From Neochlamydia sp. S13 (GTDB lineage Bacteria > Chlamydiota > Chlamydiia > Chlamydiales > Parachlamydiaceae), in NCBI RefSeq assembly GCF_000648235.2, contig NZ_AP017977.1, forward strand, positions 1,240,001 through 1,304,000: 64,000 nucleotides of DNA, given 5' to 3'. Position numbers and translations under genes: made by a program. Shown piece after piece: positions 39,005 to 48,066 of this stretch. Numbering within the stretch: the first letter of the stretch is position 1; the number at the start of each line of letters is the position of its first letter. The notes under the pieces are model-generated. The model was given only the letters and a program-made list of their open reading frames with translations. It ran no database searches and was not told the origin of the DNA.

Positions 39005-40269
39005 AATGATCAGACAGCATATTCCCGGTGAATGTGCGGAAGTAGATTTTGGTTATCTAGGTTTATGTTTTGACCCTGACAGTGGTAAAAATCGTCGCGC
39101 TTGGGTCTTTTCTTTAAGGCTTCGCCACTCACGCAAAGCCTATCGTGAAGTTGTTTTTGATCAGAGCACTAAAACGTTTTTAGCCTGTCATATCCATGCT
39201 TTTGAATGGCTAGGTGGAGTACCTACAAAAATTGTTATCGATAATCTAAAAGCTGGGGTAACAAAAGCTTCTTTGCATGAACCTTTACTCAACAGATCTT
39301 ATCAGCAATTAGCAGAACACTATGCATTCATCATCAGCCCTTGCCTTCCTTACAAGCCTCAACATAAAGGTGGGGTAGAAAACGACATCAAATACATCAA
39401 GAGAAATTTCCTTTCCTTTTTCTTAGAAAGTCAAGCACAAAAAGGCATCGAAGTGCCTTCTAAAGGTGATTTTCAGAAAGCTCTTGACCAATGGAATTGC
39501 GAGGTTTCTGAAAAACGCAAAATTGGGGGTGTTGATCGTACCCCTCAAGATCTTTTTGAAGAAGAAAAGGAGCATTTAAAATCCCTTCCAAGTTGCCGTT
39601 GGGATGCTTTGGAATGGTATTGTACAATGGTAGGAAAAGACTGGAGAGTGCGCTTTGATAAAGTTTGGTATTCGGTTCCTTATGCTTTTATAGGCAAAGA
39701 AGTACAAGTTTGTGCTAGTCAAAGCTCTCTTAAAATTTTCCATGCAGGCCAAGAAATTGCTATGCATTTACGTTCATATAAGCTTAATGATTACGTCAGG
39801 GCAAATTTACATGCCCCTTTGCAGCAAGAAGAAGTGCTTAATGCCACCCGAGGCGGATTACTAGCTCAAGCAGAAACCATAGGCCCTTTTACCTTAAAGT
39901 TAAGTGAAGAGCTTCTTAATGATCCTTCTCACGATAAATTAAGGCCAGTTAGATTAATTTTAAAGTTTGCCTTACGCTATAGCCCTGATAGATTAGAGAA
40001 AGCCTGCCAGCGAGCTCTTATCTACGGTACTATTTCTTATACCAGCATAAAAGCGATCTTAGAAAAAGCTTTAGATCAAAAGCCCTTTGAAGAGCAATCT
40101 ACCCAATTAGATAAACCGCAAAAGTATTTTAAATTCGCTAGAGACCCACAATATTTTACCCAAGGAGCTATGTATGGATGAAATGATTTTGCTTAAATCA
40201 AAACTTAACAAGCTTAAATTGCCTAAATTGTTGGAAACGCTTCAGGAACGTTTAAAACAGGCTATAAAA

Positions 40270-40497
40270 GAAAAATGGTCTTATTCGCAGTTTTTGGACA
40301 TATTGCTTACGGATGAAATGGATCGTCGTAATCAAAGTCAGTTTGCAAAAAAGCTCGTGAAAAGCCATCTACAAGTCAATAAGACATTAGAAACTTTTGA
40401 TTTTTCATTTAACACAAAGATTTATGAGCCTATCCTTAAAGAATTAGCGACATGTCATTTTGTAGAGAATAAAGAATGCGTGCTAATCATCGGCCCC
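40270..40497 (+). repeat. left copy of the 228-bp target duplication of the IS1634-like element
   Basis: Identical to 42438-42665, from GAAAAATGGTC to CGGCCCC. Both copies are istB coding sequence. IS1634-family elements are known for long, variable target duplications. Confidence 0.9.
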
Positions 40498-42437
40498 CTG
40501 ACTTCAACACTTTTTTGCGTAAGTATCTGATTATGAAAATCCCCAAAATTTCTATAGGCACTACATTGGAAAGAAAGTAAAGATAAGGAGCTAATTTAAG
40601 GCTTATGAAATTTAGGCTTAGAGGAAATGAGCTTGTAAGGGGTTGTGGAATATTTTAACCCCATGACTTGATAAATCTTTAAGCCATGGTTACTAGCTTT
40701 TGAGGGGATCACGTAGCGCTGTCCATTTTTATCTTTCAAAATGCTGGATTGAATTCTAATTAGCTCTTGACGAATAGCTTCAGGTGACATTTTCTCATAT
40801 TGTAAGGCTACCCGATATTCAAGATGCCTTACGCAACAAAAGGCTATAAAAGATAGGGCAAGATGAGCTTTTACTCTCTCAGGCGTCCAATGAAATATAG
40901 GTCTGACTTTAAGATCATGTTTAGTGATTCGGAAAGATTCTTCTACTTGCCAAAGACCGCGGTAGTGTTCTAACAGCTCGTGGGGTGATAAGTGTTTGGC
41001 ATTGGTAATTATTCCATGCAGCCCATCCCACTGAGCCTCTTCTTGTAGTTTTTTCTCATTTAAAGATATTTGTGACTGCCCTTTAAAATTTAAATATTTC
41101 TTGTAACCGTAATTTGAAATAAATGCTTGGCACTTTTTGCTTTTCTTTAGCTTCTCTATTAACTTGTTAAGAGCTTTTTCTCGATCATAAGCATCTTTTT
41201 TCGCTCTAGAGGCATTATGGGTAACAATTAGACGATGATCCTCATCTAAGTAAATAGCAGTAAGGCGTGTTTGACCATTTTCAGGATAGGTTGCATAAGC
41301 ATTTAAATCTAAAATCTTCTTCTTAATCTCTGTTTTTTGATTTTTTAGGCGTGCTCCAATAATATACTCATATTTTGCTTGCTCAAGTGCTAAAAGATTA
41401 GCGCTATTTAAAATGCCACTATCGCCTACAAATATCACTTTATCTAGCTGATAGTTGGCTTTAACCTTTTCTAAAATAGGCATAAGAGTATGCCCTTCAT
41501 AGGTTGATCCTGGAAAAGCCTGGTATCCAATAGGCATGCCTTGTTTAGTTACCATTAAGGAAATTAAGACTTGAGGCTGATTGAATTTAAGGTCTTTGCT
41601 ATAACCATTTTGCTTAAATTCATCTTCTTGGAAAGACTCAAAATAAAGGGTATTAGCGTCAAAAAAAATCAGATCGATTTTTTGTCCAAATAATTCTTTG
41701 GCTGTATTGTAAGCACAATCCTGTATAGCTTGCTGAGCCTGTTGATTTAAACAATCCATCATCCTATAAACACCTTGCAAGTTGATTTGTATCCCAAAGT
41801 CTTGCTCTAATTGCCTAACAGAAGCTCTTTTGCTAACAGGATTAGCAATGCGGGCCATGACAATGTGTTTTAATATTTCTGCACTTGAAGTGTTTTTAAG
41901 AATATTTCCAAAACCTAGCTCTTCATAGATTTTTCCATAAATCTCATGAATGCCCACGATAGCACGCTGTTCTTCTTCTAGGTTTTTAAGGTTAACGTTT
42001 AGCTCCTCATCGTTTAGCTTTGACATGTTTTTTGATTTAATCGCTTGCTGAGCCATTTCTTCAGGACCAAAAAGAGTGGGATCGTGTTGGTGTTCTATCT
42101 TGCTCTTGATATGTTCCGCTAGCTCAACCATTTTTTTAAGTTCTTGCTCGTCCATAGCAATCCCGACATAGCGGACGATTCTTTGTTTAACTTTTTCTCC
42201 ATCGCGCACCGATTCAACAATCTGCACAGATTTTCTGGGGCTATTAGGTGTGGTTTTTACTCTGACAAACATAAAAATAAGCTATAAGTTTTCTTGCAAT
42301 ATAAAAGATTTCTAAAAATAAAGCAAGATAAATGTTTTACTAGGCACTACAAACTAGAAAACAGAAAAATCAGGAGTGTTCTCCTAGGAAAATTTGAAAA
42401 GCTTTATCACTTTTTGAGGTTAAAATGTTGAAGTCAG
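40498..42437 (-). mobile_element. IS1634-family insertion sequence inside istB
   Basis: 1940 bp with inverted ends CTGACTTCAACA. It is flanked by 228-bp direct repeats (40270-40497 and 42438-42665) and carries one intact transposase gene on the minus strand. Confidence 0.88.
40596..42272 (-). CDS. IS1634-family transposase
   Basis: 558 residues, apparently intact. The N-terminus MFVRVKTTPNSPRKSVQIVE and VKQRIVRYVGIAMDEQEL is typical of IS1634/IS4-superfamily transposases. DLIFFDANTLYFES carries the first Asp and DKVIFVGDSGILNSANLLAL the second; HYRGLWQVEESFRITKHDLK is the Y-(2)-R-(3)-E-(6)-K motif with the catalytic Glu. Of the transposases in this window this one alone has a single open frame, so it may still be able to move itself. 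Confidence 0.9.
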   Translation of the reverse strand: MFVRVKTTPNSPRKSVQIVESVRDGEKVKQRIVRYVGIAMDEQELKKMVELAEHIKSKIEHQHDPTLFGPEEMAQQAIKSKNMSKLNDEELNVNLKNLEEEQRAIVGIHEIYGKIYEELGFGNILKNTSSAEILKHIVMARIANPVSKRASVRQLEQDFGIQINLQGVYRMMDCLNQQAQQAIQDCAYNTAKELFGQKIDLIFFDANTLYFESFQEDEFKQNGYSKDLKFNQPQVLISLMVTKQGMPIGYQAFPGSTYEGHTLMPILEKVKANYQLDKVIFVGDSGILNSANLLALEQAKYEYIIGARLKNQKTEIKKKILDLNAYATYPENGQTRLTAIYLDEDHRLIVTHNASRAKKDAYDREKALNKLIEKLKKSKKCQAFISNYGYKKYLNFKGQSQISLNEKKLQEEAQWDGLHGIITNAKHLSPHELLEHYRGLWQVEESFRITKHDLKVRPIFHWTPERVKAHLALSFIAFCCVRHLEYRVALQYEKMSPEAIRQELIRIQSSILKDKNGQRYVIPSKASNHGLKIYQVMGLKYSTTPYKLISSKPKFHKP

Positions 42438-42665
42438 GAAAAATGGTCTTATTCGCAGTTTTTGGACATATTGCTTACGGATGAAATGGATCGTCGTAAT
42501 CAAAGTCAGTTTGCAAAAAAGCTCGTGAAAAGCCATCTACAAGTCAATAAGACATTAGAAACTTTTGATTTTTCATTTAACACAAAGATTTATGAGCCTA
42601 TCCTTAAAGAATTAGCGACATGTCATTTTGTAGAGAATAAAGAATGCGTGCTAATCATCGGCCCC
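42438..42665 (+). repeat. right copy of the 228-bp target duplication of the IS1634-like element
   Basis: Exact match to 40270-40497. The lack of differences suggests a recent insertion. Confidence 0.9.
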
Positions 42666-43861
42666 AGTGGAGTAGGAAAGAGCCATCTTGCCCAATCGAT
42701 AGGCCATGAAGCTATTAGAAAAGGCTATGAGGTGCTTTTCTATAGAACATACCAGCTTTTTTATTGGATATCTATCGGCCATGGAGATGGGAGCTATAGA
42801 AAAAGACTACAGCAGGTCATTAAAGTGCCTTTATTAATTTTAGATGATTTTGGGTTACAATCGCTTAGTGAAGCCAGTCAAATGGATCTTTATGAAGTGA
42901 TTTGTGAAAGATATGAGAAGGCTGCCACGATTATTACCAGCAATAGAGAATTTGGAGAGTGGCAGGAAATATTCGCCAATCCATTAATAGGTAGTGCAGC
43001 ACTAGATCGTTTGATTCACAGAGCCACAAAGCTTGTGATTGAAGGAAAAAGTTATCGTATGGAACAATTCCATAAAAGATCAAAACAAAATAAAGAAACC
43101 GAGAAGTAAAGAAAAAATCCAAGCTAGGGTGGGTCACTAAAGGTGACGAGGGGGTGGGTCACTAAAACTGCCGACCCTGGGTCACCAACCATGACGGATG
43201 ACATAAAGCACATCTACAAGAAGAAGCTAAGCAAATCGCAGAAAAAAAAGCAGAGTTAACCGCTAAAAGGGTAGATATAGCTGCTAGAAAAGAAGAGTTA
43301 GCTGCTAGAAGAGAACAGTTGAAGGCTACATCAGAACAATTAGATAAAGAACGTGAGGATGCGGAGATAAAGCTTGCTCAAGCAGAAGCAAAAATAGAAA
43401 GAGGAAGAGCTTTACAAGAGAAAGGAAGAGCATTATCCAAATTGGCAGATGTAAGGGTCTTTTGCACGGCTTTAGGCTTACCACAACCTCAAGAAAATGA
43501 TTTAGAAAGAATTAATCAAATCGCTTCAACTTATTTTCCCCATGGAGAAATTGGTGATATTAATGGGCAAATAACTCTTTTTTCTATGAGTCCTATTGAA
43601 AAATTTATTGCAGAAACAGGAAGCACTACCAACAAGCTTAATTTTACTCCTATCCGTATTGTTCATGATCCTAAAAACCTGGTAGAATTTTTACAAAAGC
43701 CTGGTTGCCGTATCAAATTTTTAGGCTTTGACGCTCGTATTAAAGATACCTTGGAACAGCAATTAGATGCAGTTTGCCCTAAAGAAGGTCGAACATTTAA
43801 AATAATGTATGTAGCACCCAAGAAATAATATTTTTTAATTAGTATCTTCTCTTAAGAACCT

Positions 43862-43897
43862 AAGGAGGAGTCCGGATTATTTTTCCTTTCTCCTCCC
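43862..43897 (+). terminator. intrinsic terminator after paralogue 5
   Basis: AAGGAGGAG (43863-43870 region) pairs with CTCCTCCCTT across a T-rich loop. It is the subtype B hairpin with a few changes. Confidence 0.6.
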
Positions 43898-43975
43898 TTC
43901 TTCACCAACACGCCATCAAGCTAAAGTTCTTAGAGATTAATAAAATTCAAATATTTATCTACGTCTCCTGTGATA

Positions 43976-44018
43976 AACACTTTAAGCCTATTTTGATAAG
44001 CAATCAATAATACACTTT
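43976..44018 (+). repeat. sixth copy of the array's unit-boundary sequence
   Basis: The block ACTTTAAGCCTATTTTG followed by ATAAGCAATCAATAATACAC occurs at the head of every unit (about 32468, 33656, 34879, 36017 and 37179). Here it occurs again but no gene follows: it breaks off at 44018. A sixth gene was lost, or this is the original end of the array. Confidence 0.7.
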
Positions 44019-44020
44019 TG

Positions 44021-44083
44021 GACAGCTTCTTATGCAATTATATGCTTAATAAAAACCTCTTTTTAAGGAGATAAGGAGCTGTC
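44021..44083. repeat. small inverted-repeat element
   Basis: GACAGCTTCTTAT (44021-44033) pairs with ATAAGGAGCTGTC (44071-44083) with one mismatch across a 37-base AT-rich middle. It sits exactly where the array's repeat is broken. It could be a miniature transposon or a hairpin terminator. Confidence 0.45.
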
Positions 44084-44137
44084 AAAAACATCTCATTCTA
44101 GTCTTACCCAATACAATTAGGATCAAGTTTTTAATTA

Positions 44138-44756
44138 ATCGGGTCGCCCAAGGGAACTTCCCCCTTAGGCTCCCACAGACACGTACGTGAAACTCTCGCT
44201 TCATACGGCTCCTATTGTTCTTCAAGCTTTCCAGCCTTTTCCCCACCCCCATAAGTTCCTCGTATTTCTACTTGACTTATTGAGGTGGATTGAACAATTC
44301 AACCCCTTCGCTCCCCCTTCATTACAAAGGCTTCCTCACTACTACGAGTTGATCTGCCCCTCATACATGCTTCGATATTTCCCACTTTGTGTTCTTCACT
44401 TATATAGTTTTCTCTTAACATCATCTATGAGGTTCCCACGTTCCATACAAAAGCCTAGACTAAGTTCACGCTATCTTTATGCCGGACGCCATTTAGGCAG
44501 TAAACAGGTTGCCCCTAAATTTATCCTGGAAGAGCTTTTAACCCCCAGTTTTGACATCATCTTTACGCTTTCGACACTTGGACCGATAGTTCACTTTCGT
44601 TCGTCTCCTTAGCCCTCACCTGATATGTTTATCACACCTTTTCCTTAACGCTCACTACCTTGGCTTTTGACCAAAGCAGCTTAAGGTGGTTTGAAATCTC
44701 TTCCTGCAAAGCGACTTCGAGGAGCCATTTTCCTCATCTTTCGTATAGTTACGCAC
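44138..44756 (-). ncRNA. group II intron without its reverse transcriptase gene
   Basis: Read leftward, the intron begins GTGCG at 44756 and ends CGACCCGAT at 44138. Domain I landmarks recognised from bacterial group II introns include AAGGTAGTGAGCGTTAAGGA, ATAAACATATCAGGTGAGGG and GGCATAAAGATAGCGTGAAC. Domain V is at 44178-44211, exactly 34 bases, starting GAGCCGTATGAAG with the catalytic AGC. Its lower stem closes with GTGTC rather than GGTTC, which leaves two mismatches opposite the AGC. A large maturase frame would normally sit between ATGAAGG (near 44320) and domain V, but only about 100 bases are there. It is therefore an ORF-less derivative, possibly inactive. The 5' border is two bases after the stop of the neighbouring gene. 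Confidence 0.82.
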
Positions 44757-44758
44757 AT

Positions 44759-45910
44759 CTATAATGTGCTCGTGGCACACAAAAGCTTTGCTTTCAAATA
44801 CCTAATTCGGACATAAGCACTTCTACACCATAAGGAAATAAATTTACTTACAGTTTTCAAAGGATAGAAGATAAACCTCTTAAAAAAGACTTTCAAGCGA
44901 GAATTTTTTTTGATGTTTTTTAAGCTATGAGAATCTTTAGGCTGTGCTTGAACGCCTATTTTTTTTCTAGTTATTTGATTGAAATTACTAATCTTTTTTT
45001 CTTGTGACCTACTACTACTTTCAAGGTGCAGGCATTTCTCGTAAGAAATATTATTTTCTTCCCCCTGCTTCGTATGATACAAAACTATTTGACAGCCCCA
45101 TTCTTCTATACTTGGCTCTCCCTTAAGGTTATGTTTTACCTCATCCGTATGGAAAATTGTGAAGCCTGCATAGCCCCATTCACTAATTTTTTTATTAATT
45201 AAGATTCTTAATTCATTCAGTTGTTGATAAATTTTTTCTTCGTTAGAGGTTTTAAACCTACTAGGAAGCATTGACGGAAATAGAGAAGATGAAGAGGATT
45301 GATTTCTAAAACCAATTAATGTAGCCATTTTGTTGATAGGAATACCGTAATACTCCCCTGTCTTCATACAAATACTTATGGATGCATAGCCATGGAGTTC
45401 TTTAAAACGTTCAAAATATCCAATTAAGCCAAATAATGGCACCTGAGGCTCATTGTATTCAATATCGCCAGATAAATAAGTTTTATTAGAAGGAATTGTA
45501 CTAATTTTATGGAGTTTATCTATGTCTCTTTGTAATAGAACACTAGCGCCTAGAGGCATCTTGATACAAAGCTCATCAAACTCAGCTTCCATCTCCTGGA
45601 GAGATCTTTGTTTAGTGAGATCAGGATGGTTAGCTACTACATGTCTAACGTGAAGTAAAGCATTTTCTGCTTTTTTTACTAGTTCGCTATATTCAATGGC
45701 TGTAATATCATCCCTTACCTTTATAGCGATCTGATGATAATGATTAAAAAGAGCAAAATTTTCTTCAAAGACCTTCATTGCTGTAGCATGAGTTGGCTGG
45801 ACTAAAGCTCTATTGTCTGCTTGTACGGCAGAAATGGATAGAGAGTTATCTTTAGGAGAAAGCTGATCAAGATTATTCTTAAGGCATCTATTATCCGGGT
45901 TTACATTCAT
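44759..45910 (-). CDS. unknown protein, family also found at 50210-51787
   Basis: 383 residues, no signal peptide. Residues about 65-205 match the C-terminal half of the 525-residue protein at 50210: IKMPLGASVLLQRDIDKLHK against IPLGNSIVLRKDIEMMRTIS, then a (Y/N)EPQ motif, a Y-x-S-I-(C/R) strand and TLIG. The first 40 residues are polar. The C-terminal 60 residues are very basic with short hydrophobic stretches (FFKRFIFYPLKTVSKFISLW), possibly a membrane- or nucleic-acid-binding tail. No known domain is recognised. A group II intron lies immediately downstream. Confidence 0.7.
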   Translation of the reverse strand: MNVNPDNRCLKNNLDQLSPKDNSLSISAVQADNRALVQPTHATAMKVFEENFALFNHYHQIAIKVRDDITAIEYSELVKKAENALLHVRHVVANHPDLTKQRSLQEMEAEFDELCIKMPLGASVLLQRDIDKLHKISTIPSNKTYLSGDIEYNEPQVPLFGLIGYFERFKELHGYASISICMKTGEYYGIPINKMATLIGFRNQSSSSSLFPSMLPSRFKTSNEEKIYQQLNELRILINKKISEWGYAGFTIFHTDEVKHNLKGEPSIEEWGCQIVLYHTKQGEENNISYEKCLHLESSSRSQEKKISNFNQITRKKIGVQAQPKDSHSLKNIKKNSRLKVFFKRFIFYPLKTVSKFISLWCRSAYVRIRYLKAKLLCATSTL

Positions 45911-46312
45911 CTTAATTCTCCTAGTAAGCCTTTTTTAAAATACCATTTATAAAAATAAATATATATGTTATATATTTTCATACTAGCGCAAAATAATTTA
46001 ATTGTCGTTTAGCTTTAAATGAGGTCTAATAATATGGTTTATAATTATATAATATCAAAAATTTAAATTAAAAACAAAAATATTTCTCAGTTAATAGCAA
46101 GTGCACTGAATAAAGATTTTAACATTATTTGCTGGATCATCTTAAGTTGTGCTTATCTAAAAACAAGAAGGCATCTGAGTGCTACAGTAGCAATTAAACA
46201 CACCTTCTTCCTTGCCTTTGATAAATCTGTCCTAGACAGCACTTGACCTGATAACCAGTAGGTAACTGGTAGATACTATTTCTGTTAATTGTAACTTATC
46301 TAATATCTTTTC
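45911..46312. other. AT-rich intergenic region
   Basis: About 400 bases without a convincing gene. It must hold the promoter of the leftward 383-residue gene. Confidence 0.5.
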
Positions 46313-47351
46313 TTACGCCAGAGGTTTTGCATCTAAGAATGTTTGTAAAGGCGTCTTGCCAAGACAATACTTTCCTGTATGTGTTCTCTCATTATTATAC
46401 TCATTCATCCATTTATCTACATCCTCTTGTAGTTCTTCAACATTTTTAAACACTTTCTTCCTAAAAGCTATGGCATAAAATTCTTTTTTGGATGGCCTGA
46501 TAGAATTTTTCGCAGATTCCATTGGTTTAAAGGATGTCTGGCGTTAGTGCGAGAATGGCTAATATTTTCGATAGCCAAATAAAGCTCATACTCATGATTC
46601 TCTCTTGCTCCACAGTACTCTGTACATGATCGGTCAATATTCTTAAAACGCGAACATCTTGCTTTTTAAACCAAGGAATGACTTGGTCATTTAAGCATAT
46701 CTGCGCTACCAATGCATTTTTCCTATCGTATAGCTTGACGAAAGCTACCTTAAAATAGGAGTCCAATCACGGTATGTTGATAAATGCGTCTAAACACCAT
46801 AATAGTGCCTACGTAATAATTATTTTGAAATAATAAATAGCCTAAATGCTCAGCTACAATTTCGCCATGCGCTTCGTTTTCTTCCCTAGCTTTTTCAAGA
46901 GCTTTTAGTTGGTCCTCTGTTAATATTATTTATTCTTAAAGCCATCTTAAGCTTCCAATGCATTGAGACGCTTTTGAAAGGTCTTAAAGATTATATCTTT
47001 AGCAAAACAGAACGCACATCTCCCGTCGAAATAAAAACTTCTTGTTTCTTCAAGCTTGTTACATACTTTTAATTGTCCATAAGCAGGCTTTTGAAGAGAA
47101 AAATTCACAACAAATTTTTCAATAGACTCGTCCACTCTGTTTTTTTATATAGGGTTGCTTGCGGGTCATATCTTGAAGAGCTGCCTCTCCACCTTTTTCA
47201 TAAAATTCTTTAAATCTATAAAAGCTATTCTAAAATATTCCATCATTTTACATGCATAGAATATATTTCCTAATGTTTCTGCTAGCTTTGAAACCCCGAG
47301 TGTATTTTTTATAACTTTTTGATGAGTTGCTAAATTTGGCATTTTTTGCAC
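46313..47351 (-). pseudogene. IS481-type transposase, heavily decayed
   Basis: Four fragments in different frames follow the order of an IS481 transposase. 47351-47166 has the N-terminal NLATHQKVIKNTLGVSKLAE. 47135-46947 has LQKPAYGQLKVCNKLEE and FQKRLNALEA. About 46920-46770 has ALEKAREENEAHGEIVAEHL and NNYYVGTIMVFRRIYQ in a frame with no start. 46766-46527 has SYFKVAFVKLYDRKNALVAQ and RILTDHVQST, where LTDRGTEY would be expected, so part of the DDE core is gone. 46522-46313 has KWMNEYNNERTHTGKYCLGK and TPLQTFLDAK. I see no clear terminal repeats. Confidence 0.78.
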
Positions 47352-47859
47352 TCTTTGCTGCTCTTGGAGCCGCTCACTTCAACTTCCGTCCTATTACTTT
47401 AAATGGCGACAGGGCTTCAAGCTTCTCAGCTTTTAACACTTCTTTCCTTTATCTTTATCACAAATGTCAGATTACGTCCTAATCTATTACACTTTAAGGA
47501 TAGTTTTTGACCATCTGTTTCTTCTATTGCTCTTTCCAATTAGTGGTTTGGCGTGGCTTTTAAACAATATTTTGTGCCATTCAACTTTAAATTATCTACA
47601 AGAATCATCTACCTAGCAAAAAATGGAAATTAATAAGTGAATATCTTTTTCAATCATTTTAACCTTACAACTTTGTTTTTTTTGTAGGTAAAAAATGCTT
47701 TTAAGCCATCTGGAGGCCTTTTCTCAGCTATTTCCTTATCCGATAACTCGCATCGATTAATTTATAGATCTTTTTTCCTAGCAAGATTGTGTCTTAGAAA
47801 AAAATCAATCGCAGCTTTTTCTCATTGCCCAATAATGCTTTTAACTTTATAGAAAATGA

Positions 47860-47888
47860 TTGACAGGTTGCGGAAAAAATCTTATATA
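47860..47888 (+). promoter_or_regulatory. near-consensus sigma70-type promoter in repeat copy 1
   Basis: TTGACA (47860-47865), a 17-base spacer and TATATA (47883-47888). The -35 box and spacing are ideal. No gene follows directly; the next promoter lies 178 bases on. Confidence 0.6.
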
Positions 47889-48037
47889 GCTAATGTTTTG
47901 GATTGTAATAAAAATTTTAACTATTAGATCAAAACAAGGTAAAAGGCACCTAAGATTAAGACTATTGTGTCTTAGAAAAAAATCAATCGCAGCTTTTTCT
48001 CATTGCCCAATAATGCTTTTAGCTTTATGGAAAATGA

Positions 48038-48066
48038 TTGACAGGTTGTGAAAAAAATCTTATATA
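48038..48066 (+). promoter_or_regulatory. near-consensus sigma70-type promoter in repeat copy 2
   Basis: TTGACA (48038-48043), a 17-base spacer and TATATA (48061-48066). A transcript would start near 48073 and run toward 48917, possibly as a small RNA or a long leader. Confidence 0.6.

Larger units (their letters stand above)
37699..40181 (+). pseudogene. istA: IS21 transposase IstA, split by the IS5-like element
   Basis: The start at 37699 follows AAAAGGAGATTTT. The first part (to 38090) has the helix-turn-helix region (KQSIRSINRDTGIHRTIIRN) and ends KQIQPI. The second part resumes at 39006 with MIRQHIPGECAEVDFGYLG, containing the first catalytic Asp, and has TKIVIDNLKAG and PYKPQHKGGVENDIKYIKR for the second Asp and the Glu. 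The frame is continuous once 38091-39004 and one AAT are removed. The C-terminal part overlaps istB by 8 bases, as usual in IS21. Confidence 0.88.
40174..43109 (+). pseudogene. istB: IS21 helper ATPase IstB, split by the IS1634-like element
   Basis: The N-terminal half (40174-40497) runs from MDEMILLKSKLNKLKL to CVLIIGP. The C-terminal half continues after the insertion at 42666, with Walker A GPSGVGKSHLAQS and Walker B PLLILDDFGLQ. Joining 40174-40497 to 42666-43109 gives 256 codons, normal for IstB, an AAA+ protein that selects targets for IstA. Because the insertion duplicated 228 bases, the right-hand copy begins again at KWSYSQFLDILLTDEMDRRN and keeps an internal ATG at 42486 or nearby starts, so a shortened IstB of up to about 215 residues could still be translated. 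Confidence 0.86.
37531..43203 (+). mobile_element. IS21-family element carrying two further insertions, 5-bp target duplication
   Basis: Terminal inverted repeats of 82 bases (37531-37612 and 43122-43203) differ at one position. They begin TGTCATCCGTCATGGTT and contain three spaced copies of the AGTGACCCA motif, probably transposase-binding sites as in other IS21 elements. TAAAG flanks the element at 37526-37530 and 43204-43208. Without the nested IS5-like and IS1634-like elements and their duplications, the element is about 2.6 kb, normal for IS21. Confidence 0.92.
37401..43828 (+). pseudogene. tandem coiled-coil paralogue 5 (subtype B), split by a nested IS21-like element
   Basis: The 5' part (37401-37530) encodes the N-terminal module up to ENKESYK, and the 3' part (43209-43828) continues with AHLQEEAKQIAEKK. 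Removing 37531-43203 and one TAAAG copy gives an open frame of exactly 250 codons, so the gene was intact when the element arrived. Four heptads lie before SEQL, the fewest in the array. The C-terminal domain is subtype B. The 3' part might be translated from an internal start (LKATSEQLDKE onward) as a 169-residue fragment. Confidence 0.88.

Noticed and set aside
44187-44612. 141-codon open frame on the plus strand
   Set aside because: It lies antisense inside the group II intron; the sequence is structural RNA, not coding.
44138-44756. Diversity-generating retroelement
   Set aside because: There is a retroelement-type RNA but no reverse transcriptase gene and no template/variable repeat pair.
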